A DNA stretch of 17,996 nt, taken from positions 1 to 17,996 of the forward strand of contig DIKN01000005.1 of NCBI GenBank assembly GCA_002424575.1, in the 5' to 3' direction. This DNA is from Acholeplasmataceae bacterium UBA5617. Its GTDB lineage: Bacteria; Bacillota_I; Bacilli_A; Acholeplasmatales; Acholeplasmataceae. The notes below the pieces were generated by a model that ran no database searches, was not told the DNA's origin, and was given only the letters and a program-made list of their open reading frames with translations. Below, piece after piece: positions 1 to 7,401 of the stretch. The position numbers and the translations under genes are program-made. Each line of letters starts with the position of its first letter. Position 1 is the stretch's first letter.

Positions 1-2
1 AT

Positions 3-251
3 GCGGTTCAAGATGTATTGAATACTATTTCTGGCAATCCAAACTATCCACCCGAATTGAATGCTGCAATCGATGATTTACTCGCTGCAGTGGTTGATCC
101 AGAAGCTGATCCGGAAGCTGCAGTTGAAGCTCTCATGGAAGCATTAGATGGTCTTACCGATGAACAGCAACAAGAACTCTTTGATGACATGATTGCTGCA
201 TTTGAAGGAACAGATCTAGATTTCGAAGACTTGTTTGGCTTACTCCCATAA
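3..251 (+). CDS. 3' end of an unrecognised, highly acidic protein (5' end outside window)
   Basis: The reading frame is open from the window edge to a TAA at 249-251, giving 82 residues. A TTG at 18 could serve as a start, but there is no Shine-Dalgarno before it and the frame continues upstream, so I read this as the C-terminal end of a longer protein. It is rich in Ala, Leu, Asp and Glu, with about 21 acidic residues and no Lys, Arg or His. It contains a short Asp-Pro-Glu-Ala repeat near residues 32-39 and probable amphipathic helices after it. There is no cysteine, membrane segment or motif I recognise. A strong intrinsic terminator follows, so it ends a transcription unit separate from glnS. 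Function unknown; the coding call rests on the open frame, the stop just before a terminator and the sustained protein-like composition. Confidence 0.6.
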   Translation, partial: AVQDVLNTISGNPNYPPELNAAIDDLLAAVVDPEADPEAAVEALMEALDGLTDEQQQELFDDMIAAFEGTDLDFEDLFGLLP

Positions 252-268
252 TTTCTAAATAGTGAATG

Positions 269-300
269 CACACTCATGTCAAACATGGGTGTGTTTTTCT
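269..300 (+). terminator. Intrinsic terminator after the acidic protein
   Basis: An 11-bp stem (269-279 with 283-293, one G-T wobble) closes a 3-nt loop CAA and is followed directly by TTTTTCT. It lies 17 nt after the stop codon of the preceding gene and before the glnS promoter, so it separates the two transcription units. Confidence 0.88.
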
Positions 301-310
301 ATGTGTCAAC

Positions 311-339
311 TTGTAGTTTAGAGGGTTTTATCATATAAT
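311..339 (+). promoter_or_regulatory. Sigma-A type promoter for the glnS-led gene run
   Basis: A -35 box TTGTAG (311-316) and a perfect -10 box TATAAT (334-339) are separated by 17 bp, the ideal sigma-70/sigma-A spacing. The leader to the glnS ATG at 366 would be only about 20 nt and carries the Shine-Dalgarno GAGGTGA (352-358). It is therefore too short for a T-box riboswitch, which often controls aminoacyl-tRNA synthetase genes in Gram-positives. Confidence 0.8.
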
Positions 340-365
340 AGATAAGACAATGAGGTGACTGACTT

Positions 366-1997
366 ATGGAAAAAATTTCCAACTTTATTACAACCATCAT
401 CGAAAATGATCTTGAATCTAAAAAACATGATGAAATCGTAACACGTTTTCCACCCGAACCTAACGGGTTTTTACACATTGGCCATGCACGTGCCATCATC
501 ACTGACTTTGAAAGTGCGAAGCAATACGGTGGCTACACCAATCTTCGTTATGATGATACCAACCCCAGCAAAGAAGATGACGTCTACGTAAAAGCTATCC
601 TTGATGATATTCGGTGGCTAGGTTATGAACCCAAAAATATTTACTTTGCAAGTGACTACTTTGAAGAAATGTATGCACGTGCTGTTCTTCTTATAAAAAA
701 AGGATTAGCGTATGTTGACGATTCCACAGCAGACGAAATTGCAAAAGATCGTGGAAACCTACAAACCCCTGGTAAGCTTTCAAAATATCGCGATCGTTCA
801 GTCGAAGAAAATCTCAAACTCTTTAACGATATGCGCGAAGGTAAATTCAAAGAAGGCGAATGTGTTCTTCGTGCCAAAATTGATATGGCATCTCCAAACA
901 TGAACATGAGAGATCCCGTCATTTATCGCATCAGTTTTGCTGAGCATCACAACACAGGTAAAAAATGGTGTATCTATCCGATGTATGACTATGCTCATCC
1001 ACTTGAAGATGCCATTGAAGGTATTACTCACTCACTGTGTTCACTTGAATTTGAAGATCATCGCCCGTTATATGATTGGGTTGTTCGAGAAACTGAAATG
1101 CCGAAAGTCCCACGCCAAATCGAGTTTGGCCGTCTATCGATTGAAAACACGGTCATGAGTAAACGTTTCTTACGTCAACTCGTTGAAGAAGGAAAAGTCA
1201 TTGGGTGGGACGATCCACGTATGCCAACACTATCAGGACTAAGACGTCGGGGATACACACCAGAGGCAATTCGCAATTTTGTCATTTCAACGGGATTATC
1301 AAAAGTTAATTCTACCGTGGGAACTGACATGCTTGAAGCTGCCCTACGTGATGATTTGGCAGAACGTGCACCTCGTGCGATGGCTGTCATCAATCCACTT
1401 AAAGTTACAATAACCAATTATGAAGAAAATAAAGTGGAATATTTTGATGTTCTCTATCATCAGGATAAACCTGAACTTGGTTCACGCAAAGTTCCGTTTT
1501 CAAAACATATTTACATTGAAGCCGATGATTTTGTTGAAATTAAACCCAACAATAAGTACAAACGTTTATCGTTGGGTGATGAAGTTCGTCTCTTCTACGC
1601 CTATTTCATCAAAGCTTATGATGTCATAAAGGATAAAGACGGTAACGTCATTGAAGTATTAGCAACCTATGATCCCGAGACGAGATCAGGATCCGGTTTT
1701 AATGAAAGAAAACCCAATGGAACCATCCATTTTGTTGAGGCAACCCAAGCAAAACATGCTACTTTTCATTTCTTTGGCCCCATGATTATAGGGGATGACG
1801 ACATGAATTTGATGGATCGTTTTAATGCTCATTCATGGACAACCAAAAACGGTTTTGTCGAACAAGCTTTAGGTTCCGTTAAGCCACAAGATAAGTTCCA
1901 GTTTATGCGCAATGGTTATTTCAATACAGATCTTCTTTCAACTCAAAATCAGATTATTTTTAACGAAATCGTTCCTTTAAAGAGTTCATACAAGTAA
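366..1997 (+). CDS. glnS: Glutaminyl-tRNA synthetase
   Basis: Cytoplasmic class Ic synthetase that charges tRNA-Gln with glutamine using ATP. At 543 residues it is close to the roughly 550 of E. coli GlnRS. Visible features are RFPPEPNG (27-34) leading into the HIGH motif (37-40), the GlnRS-type signature CSLEFEDHRPLYDW (225-238) and the KMSKS counterpart VMSKR (263-267). GWDDPRMPTLSGLRRRGY follows at about 280-297. The two C-terminal beta-barrel anticodon-binding domains occupy roughly 335-540. The VMSKR form and the GWDDPRMPTL block separate it from bacterial GluRS, which has a different C-terminal helical domain. The ATG at 366 is preceded by GAGGTGA at 8-nt spacing. It is the first gene after the promoter, with pcrA 15 nt downstream. 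Many Bacillota lack GlnRS and make Gln-tRNA with GatCAB, so this gene may have been acquired in the lineage. Confidence 0.97.
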   Translation: MEKISNFITTIIENDLESKKHDEIVTRFPPEPNGFLHIGHARAIITDFESAKQYGGYTNLRYDDTNPSKEDDVYVKAILDDIRWLGYEPKNIYFASDYFEEMYARAVLLIKKGLAYVDDSTADEIAKDRGNLQTPGKLSKYRDRSVEENLKLFNDMREGKFKEGECVLRAKIDMASPNMNMRDPVIYRISFAEHHNTGKKWCIYPMYDYAHPLEDAIEGITHSLCSLEFEDHRPLYDWVVRETEMPKVPRQIEFGRLSIENTVMSKRFLRQLVEEGKVIGWDDPRMPTLSGLRRRGYTPEAIRNFVISTGLSKVNSTVGTDMLEAALRDDLAERAPRAMAVINPLKVTITNYEENKVEYFDVLYHQDKPELGSRKVPFSKHIYIEADDFVEIKPNNKYKRLSLGDEVRLFYAYFIKAYDVIKDKDGNVIEVLATYDPETRSGSGFNERKPNGTIHFVEATQAKHATFHFFGPMIIGDDDMNLMDRFNAHSWTTKNGFVEQALGSVKPQDKFQFMRNGYFNTDLLSTQNQIIFNEIVPLKSSYK

Positions 1998-2012
1998 GAA
2001 AGTGGGAGTGCC

Positions 2013-4091
2013 ATGAATTGGCTAGCTACACTAAATGAATCGCAATTAAAAGCGGTCATCCACCCAGGTGGTCCGCTTTTTGTTGTCGCTGGTGCAGGCA
2101 CAGGAAAAACAAAAACACTCACTTCACGCATTGCATATTTAATCATGAACGGTGTGTCACCTCATCGCATTTTAGCGGTGACGTTTACGAATAAAGCAGC
2201 ACGTGAAATGAAAACACGTGTCATCGAGATGACGGGACCCTATGCAACTGAAGTTTGGCTTTACACCTTTCATGCTTTAGGTCTACAAATTTTAAGACGC
2301 CACATCGCAGAACTCCCCTATGGGTATCGTCCTAATTTTAATGTCATCGATGAAGAGGATGGTAAGAAGATTATTCAAGAAGTGATCAAATCACTCGAAC
2401 TCGATGTGAAGATGTTTTCACTGAAGCATCTTAAAAATTTAATTTCTTTGTATAAATCACGAAGATTAGATCAGTTTGAACGCACAGATGAAGAAAAGAT
2501 TTATCAAAAGTATCAGAATTATTTACGGGAAAATCAACTTGTCGATTTTGATGACTTATTGTTATATCCTCTCCAATTGTTTGAAGATTATCCAAAAGTT
2601 CGCGATCACTACCAACTGGCATTTGAACATATTTTGGTTGATGAATTTCAGGATACAGATATCATCCAATATAAGCTTTTAAAAATCATGAGTATGCGTC
2701 ACAAAAATGTCTTTGTCGTGGGCGACCCAGATCAATCGATCTATGCTTTTCGTGGAGCAAACTATGAAAATGCTCGACTTTTTACGAAAGATTTCGGTGC
2801 AGAACAGATTGTTCTCGAACAAAACTATCGCTCAACCAATCATATTTTAAGAGCAGCTAACCAATTAATTAACTATAACTTCAACAGACCAGCCGCTAAA
2901 AATCTCGAAAGTGATTTAGGTTTAGGTGAATTACCCGTGATCCATCATGCACAAAATGATATTCGAGAATCCTTTTATGTGGTTGGTGAAATTAGAAGAC
3001 TTAATCAATTAGGGGTTCGTTTTGATGAGATGGCAGTGCTTTATCGAAATAACGCGCTTTCTCGTTTATTTGAAGAAGCAATGATCAAAGAAGGTTTACC
3101 CTATGTGATCTATGGGGGAATCTCATTTTATGAGCGACGCGAAATCAAAGATGCACTTGCATACATCAGAAGTGTTCTTGATCCAACGCAGGATTTTTAT
3201 ATCAAACGCATTATCAATGTTCCTAAACGCTCCATCGGACTTGTCTCTATTCAAAAGATTGAACAAAAAGCCAAAGAACTAGGAGTTTCGATGTTTGAAG
3301 CCATTCCATATGCGGACCTAACACCGTCTGCGAAACAATCTTTAACACTTTTTCGTCTCATGATTGAAGAGATGGGATCGAAGTTTGATGAGATGGAAAA
3401 TTTGGCTGAAATCATGCCTTATTTAATGGGAAAAACAGGATACATCGATATGCTTCGTGCAGAAAATGACGAGATTGCTGATGATCGTATTGATAACTTA
3501 AAAGAACTACAAAACGTGTTCACACGTGGTGATCAATACTACGAAGGAACATTTTTCGAAAAACTTCATCAGCAGCTTGATCAGATTGCACTTTACTCCG
3601 ATCAAGACCAAGAACTCGATGATGTCAATCGCGTTCGATTATCTACCTATCATCAGGTGAAGGGTCTCGAATTTCGTGCTGTCTTTATGGTTGTTATGGA
3701 AGAAAATATCTTTCCATCTGATCGTTCACTCATGAATCCTGTAGAGCTTGAAGAGGAAAGACGAATAGCTTATGTAGGGATTACGCGAGCAAAAGAAAAG
3801 CTTTATATGAGTTATGCTGATCAACGCATGGTGTATGGCACGATGCGATACTCCTATCCATCCCGCTTTATCCAAGAATCAAGGGTTTCCTTTGAAAAAC
3901 CATCGTTTGAAGGAATCAGTGAAGGAAAGGGACATCTTCTTAAAACAGGGGATAAGATTGAACATAATGTTTTTGGTATCGGAGTTGTCATCCGTGTCGA
4001 TGATGATGTAGCGACCATCGCGTTTGGTATGCCACACGGTATAAAAAAGATTTTAGAGAGTCATCCCGCTCTACGCAAAAAGAATAATTGA
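2013..4091 (+). CDS. pcrA: ATP-dependent 3'-5' DNA helicase PcrA/UvrD
   Basis: Superfamily 1A helicase that unwinds DNA in excision repair, rolling-circle replication and removal of recombination intermediates or stalled RNA polymerase. It has 692 residues, a little shorter than typical PcrA. Motifs in order: Walker A AGAGTGKT (26-33), Ia TFTNKAAREM (57-66), Walker B VDEFQDT (209-215), III GDPDQSIYAFRGA (237-249), IV NYRST (271-275), the GGISFYERREIKD block (368-380), V STYHQVKGLEF (544-554) and VI EERRIAYVGITRAKEKL (581-597). Between the ERREIKD block and motif V lies a full 2B domain. The end (about 646-682, GDKIEHNVFGIG...GIKKI) is the Tudor-like domain that contacts RNA polymerase in PcrA. 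The ATG at 2013 follows AAAGTGGGAGTG. A tandem, shortened relative follows 33 nt later; in Bacillus pcrA is directly followed by ligA. Confidence 0.95.
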   Translation: MNWLATLNESQLKAVIHPGGPLFVVAGAGTGKTKTLTSRIAYLIMNGVSPHRILAVTFTNKAAREMKTRVIEMTGPYATEVWLYTFHALGLQILRRHIAELPYGYRPNFNVIDEEDGKKIIQEVIKSLELDVKMFSLKHLKNLISLYKSRRLDQFERTDEEKIYQKYQNYLRENQLVDFDDLLLYPLQLFEDYPKVRDHYQLAFEHILVDEFQDTDIIQYKLLKIMSMRHKNVFVVGDPDQSIYAFRGANYENARLFTKDFGAEQIVLEQNYRSTNHILRAANQLINYNFNRPAAKNLESDLGLGELPVIHHAQNDIRESFYVVGEIRRLNQLGVRFDEMAVLYRNNALSRLFEEAMIKEGLPYVIYGGISFYERREIKDALAYIRSVLDPTQDFYIKRIINVPKRSIGLVSIQKIEQKAKELGVSMFEAIPYADLTPSAKQSLTLFRLMIEEMGSKFDEMENLAEIMPYLMGKTGYIDMLRAENDEIADDRIDNLKELQNVFTRGDQYYEGTFFEKLHQQLDQIALYSDQDQELDDVNRVRLSTYHQVKGLEFRAVFMVVMEENIFPSDRSLMNPVELEEERRIAYVGITRAKEKLYMSYADQRMVYGTMRYSYPSRFIQESRVSFEKPSFEGISEGKGHLLKTGDKIEHNVFGIGVVIRVDDDVATIAFGMPHGIKKILESHPALRKKNN
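2048..2081 (+). other. Terminator-like hairpin inside the start of pcrA
   Basis: AAAAGCGG (2048-2055) pairs perfectly with CCGCTTTT (2073-2080). Inside it, CCACC (2060-2064) can pair with GGTGG (2067-2071), and a T run (2077-2081) ends the structure. It lies 35 nt after the pcrA start codon. The encoded residues are the conserved lead-in to Walker A, so the fold may be incidental. If used, it would attenuate untranslated transcripts. Confidence 0.35.
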
Positions 4092-4124
4092 TTGAATCTC
4101 ACTAACATAAGATGAGGTGAGAAC

Positions 4125-5474
4125 ATGTTAAATGAAGAACAACAACAAGTGGTCGTCTCAAACGATCGCTTTCTTTTTTTGCTTGCAGGTGCAGGATCAG
4201 GAAAGACACGAGTACTGATTGAACGCATGAAAAGATTGATTGCTGAGGGTGAAGATCCAAGAGGGATGCTTGCCATCACATTTACGAGAAAGGCAAGTAT
4301 TGAAATGCAAGAACGTTTAAATGATTCTCGGGTGAGCATTCATACATTTCACCAGTTGGCATATATTAAACTTGAGGAGTGTTTCAATTTTGAAGTGAAT
4401 GTCATCGATGAAGGGGAACTTCAAAACTACACAGAAGATGATTTATTAAGTATCACAAACTACAAAAATTCGCTTTATAAAGGGAAAAAGCCAAAAGTAT
4501 TTGATCGATATCAACAAGATTTAATTCGACACTCATCCGTGGACTTTGATGATCTTTTAATCACGTTTCTAAGGGAAATCAAGCATCACCCTGAACGATT
4601 GAGATATCGGTTTATCTTTGTCGATGAGTTTCAAGATACGAACCCTTTACAATATGCATTATTGAAACAGCTCACGCAAAAAGATACATCTGTTTTTGCT
4701 GTTGGAGACCCTGATCAATCGATCTATCAGTTCAGAGGAGCAACCCCTCAAATCATCGATGATTTTATCAAAGATTATCAAGCATCAGTCTATAAGCTCA
4801 CGCTCAATTATCGTTCTCATCGTGCTATTCTGATGCGTGCTAATCAACTGATTAAATATAACTCACGCAAATATCCAAAAGATCTCATTCCCACAAAGGA
4901 TGAACAAGGTAAAGCCTTCGCCATGCGATTTAACGATGATATTCATGAAGCACAAACCATCATCAGTATAATAAAAATTCTGAAACAACAAGGGACTCCA
5001 TACGAAAATATAGCGGTCTTTTTTCGTCATCACCACCGTGCCTATTCACTTATGCTTTCGTTTCATGATGAACACATTCAGTTCCAACGTCAAGATGATC
5101 TTGAAACATTTCATGAAGGTATCCATCTGATGTCCATTCATCAATCGAAAGGTCTTGAATTTGATGTTGTCTTTATCATTGGATGCGAAGAAGGTATCCT
5201 CCCCTCAAGACGAATCAACATGATATCCGCACACGAAGAAGAAAGGCGTTTAATGTTTGTAGCCATCACACGTGCCAGACATCTTTTAATCGCAACATCG
5301 ATCATCTGCAATCGTGAAAACCATCATTTCACATCATCGGTATTCTTGCGAGAAAGTGGACTTAAAAACATAAGCCACACGAGGATTAGTGATATAATAT
5401 CACTGGGTGATTACGATGGACATCAAAAAACGCATCAAAGAGTTGGTCGATTTACTCAATCAAGCAAACCTTGA
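4125..5474 (+). CDS. Compact UvrD/PcrA-like helicase lacking the 2B region
   Basis: A second superfamily 1A helicase, only 449 residues against about 690-740 for PcrA. All core motifs are present: Walker A AGAGSGKT (21-28), Ia TFTRKASIEM (52-61), Walker B VDEFQDT (166-172), III GDPDQSIYQFRGA (194-206), IV NYRSH (228-232), V SIHQSKGLEF (337-346) and VI EEERRLMFVAITRAR (371-385). Between the IAVFFRHH strand (296-304) and motif V only about 33 residues remain. The GGxxFxERxEIKD block and the whole 2B subdomain are missing. The 1B region is also shortened (about 70-144), and there is no Tudor-like tail. Domain junctions look smooth, with no frameshift, so it looks functional. The ATG follows GATGAGGTGAG. 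Its 3' end overlaps ligA by 59 nt. Its exact role is unknown; ATPase and DNA translocation are likely from the motifs. It may be an old duplicate of pcrA. Confidence 0.85.
   Translation: MLNEEQQQVVVSNDRFLFLLAGAGSGKTRVLIERMKRLIAEGEDPRGMLAITFTRKASIEMQERLNDSRVSIHTFHQLAYIKLEECFNFEVNVIDEGELQNYTEDDLLSITNYKNSLYKGKKPKVFDRYQQDLIRHSSVDFDDLLITFLREIKHHPERLRYRFIFVDEFQDTNPLQYALLKQLTQKDTSVFAVGDPDQSIYQFRGATPQIIDDFIKDYQASVYKLTLNYRSHRAILMRANQLIKYNSRKYPKDLIPTKDEQGKAFAMRFNDDIHEAQTIISIIKILKQQGTPYENIAVFFRHHHRAYSLMLSFHDEHIQFQRQDDLETFHEGIHLMSIHQSKGLEFDVVFIIGCEEGILPSRRINMISAHEEERRLMFVAITRARHLLIATSIICNRENHHFTSSVFLRESGLKNISHTRISDIISLGDYDGHQKTHQRVGRFTQSSKP
5389..5403 (+). promoter_or_regulatory. Palindrome containing a -10 box upstream of ligA
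   Basis: GTGATAT-A-ATATCAC is a perfect inverted repeat with 7-nt arms. It holds a consensus -10 box TATAAT at 5393-5398, 18 nt before the ligA ATG at 5416. It lies inside the 3' end of the upstream helicase gene. The region 17 bp upstream (about 5370-5375, ATAAGC) is a poor -35 box. It could be an operator-covered promoter for ligA or chance. Confidence 0.35.
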
Positions 5475-7401
5475 TTATCACACCAAAGACCAACCCACAA
5501 TCTCTGATTTTACGTATGACCGCATGATGAAGGAACTACAAGAATTAGAGACATCCTATCCTGAATACAAACAAAGCGACTCACCAACTGAAAAGATTGG
5601 TGGTCTTGTTTTAGAAGGGTTTGATAAGGTTACACATCGTATCCCTATGATGAGCTTAGCCAATGTTTTTGATGAGGATGAACTGAGAAGTTTCGATGAA
5701 AAAATCCGCAAGGTGACAACCTCTTTTTCTTACGTTTCCGAACTAAAAATCGATGGTTTAGCCGTCAGTCTGATCTACGAAGGCGGCCATTTTAAGCGTG
5801 CAGCAACACGTGGAAATGGTGTTGTAGGTGAAGATGTGACCCAAAACGTTAAGACGATTAAAAGTCTTCCCCTTAAATTAGCAGAAGCGATTGATCTTGA
5901 AGTCCGTGGTGAAATCTATATGCCACACAAGAGTTTTAAATTAGTCAATGAAGAGCGTATGAATCAAAACGAACCCCTCTTTGCAAATCCAAGAAATGCA
6001 GCAGCTGGAACCATTCGTCAACTTGATCCTAAGATAGTTGCATCCCGTAATTTAGATCTTTTCGTCTATACCATTGTTGATGCGAAGCGCTATGTGAAGA
6101 CACAACAACAGGCTCTCCAATACCTTGAACATCTTGGATTTAAAGTCAATCCCTATTACCGATTATTACCATCTATTGATGATTTAGTACACGCCGTTAA
6201 TGACTACGATATACTCAGAAAATCACTCAGTTATGACACAGATGGTGTCGTTATCAAAGTGAACGAATTTGAACTTTATGACATGATTGGTTACACAGCA
6301 AAGTCACCTAAATGGGCGACCGCATACAAATTCCAAGCTGAACAAGTGGAAACAACTCTAAAAGCAATCACCTTCCAAATTGGAAGAACAGGTGTCATCA
6401 CACCGGTTGCTGAACTCGACCCCGTTTTTGTTTCGGGAACAACCGTTGCACGTGCAACTCTCCATAACGAAGATTATATTAAAACCAAAGATATTCGAAT
6501 CGGTGATACCATCATCGTTCATAAAGCGGGCGAAATCATTCCTGAAGTGGTTAGAGTTGTTATGGATAAGCGAACAGATCAACCCCCTTTTGAAATGATC
6601 ACCTCGTGTCCCGTGTGTGGACACCCCTTGGAACGTCATCAAGGCGAAGCTGATTATTATTGCACTAACCCAGAGTGCTCAGGTAAGAATATCAACACCA
6701 TGATTCATTTTGCATCACGTCAAGCGATGGATATTGATACACTAGGTGAAAAAGTGGTTGAGATGCTTCATGAACTGGGATATCTCAATCGAATCAGCGA
6801 CATCTACACATTAAGAGATTATCGTGATGAACTAAAAGAGATTCCGGGATTTGGCGAAAAGAAAGTTGAAAAGCTTCTTTCAGCCATTGAAGTTAGCAAA
6901 CAACAGACCTTTGATCGTCTGATCTTTGGATTGGGTATTAAGCATATTGGGGCAAAGGTAGCAAAAACGCTGATCAAACATTTTCCATCGATGGATGCAC
7001 TTCAACACGCTACAGAAAATGATCTTCTTGAGATTCATGAAATTGGTAAGATGATTGCTAGATCTATCACCCATTACTTTCAAGACGAGAAGAATCAACA
7101 ACTCATTGATGAACTCAAAAAACATGGGCTCAACATGACACATACAAAAGAAGATACAATCGAACATGCATTCAATGGCAAGACTCTTGTTTTGACGGGA
7201 AAACTCAACCTCTTTTCACGCGATCAAGCAACAGATATCATCGAAAAATGTGGTGGTAAAGTTGCATCATCTGTTTCATTGAAAACGGATTTTGTTGTTG
7301 CAGGTGAAGATGCAGGGTCTAAACTTAAGAAAGCGAATGAACTCGGTGTCCGAGTTATCGATGAAGAAACATTCAAGGTGATGATTGATGGATTATATTA
7401 A
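5416..7401 (+). CDS. ligA: NAD-dependent DNA ligase
   Basis: Seals nicks in duplex DNA during replication and repair, using NAD+ to form a ligase-AMP intermediate; an essential enzyme in most bacteria. I chose the ATG at 5416 (661 residues) over a GTG at 5407 because GGGTGAT precedes it and the protein then begins like other LigA proteins. The N-terminal NMN-binding Ia domain (YDRMMKEL at 34-41) is followed by the catalytic lysine in ELKIDG (K111) and the adenylation motifs, including DTDGVVIKV (274-282). After the OB fold (about 315-390) comes the four-cysteine zinc finger (C398, C401, C416, C421). Helix-hairpin-helix repeats (about 430-580, IPGFG and LGIKHIG) and a C-terminal BRCT domain (about 585-661) complete the standard architecture. 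The start overlaps the preceding helicase gene by 59 nt and the end overlaps uvrA by 14 nt, which points to co-transcription and translational coupling. Confidence 0.97.
   Translation: MDIKKRIKELVDLLNQANLDYHTKDQPTISDFTYDRMMKELQELETSYPEYKQSDSPTEKIGGLVLEGFDKVTHRIPMMSLANVFDEDELRSFDEKIRKVTTSFSYVSELKIDGLAVSLIYEGGHFKRAATRGNGVVGEDVTQNVKTIKSLPLKLAEAIDLEVRGEIYMPHKSFKLVNEERMNQNEPLFANPRNAAAGTIRQLDPKIVASRNLDLFVYTIVDAKRYVKTQQQALQYLEHLGFKVNPYYRLLPSIDDLVHAVNDYDILRKSLSYDTDGVVIKVNEFELYDMIGYTAKSPKWATAYKFQAEQVETTLKAITFQIGRTGVITPVAELDPVFVSGTTVARATLHNEDYIKTKDIRIGDTIIVHKAGEIIPEVVRVVMDKRTDQPPFEMITSCPVCGHPLERHQGEADYYCTNPECSGKNINTMIHFASRQAMDIDTLGEKVVEMLHELGYLNRISDIYTLRDYRDELKEIPGFGEKKVEKLLSAIEVSKQQTFDRLIFGLGIKHIGAKVAKTLIKHFPSMDALQHATENDLLEIHEIGKMIARSITHYFQDEKNQQLIDELKKHGLNMTHTKEDTIEHAFNGKTLVLTGKLNLFSRDQATDIIEKCGGKVASSVSLKTDFVVAGEDAGSKLKKANELGVRVIDEETFKVMIDGLY

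Noticed and set aside
1..21. ATG at position 1 as a start codon
   Set aside because: That frame stops after six codons (TGA at 19-21).
300..365. T-box riboswitch before glnS
   Set aside because: The expected leader after the promoter is about 20 nt, far too short for a T-box, and no specifier or antiterminator structure is visible.
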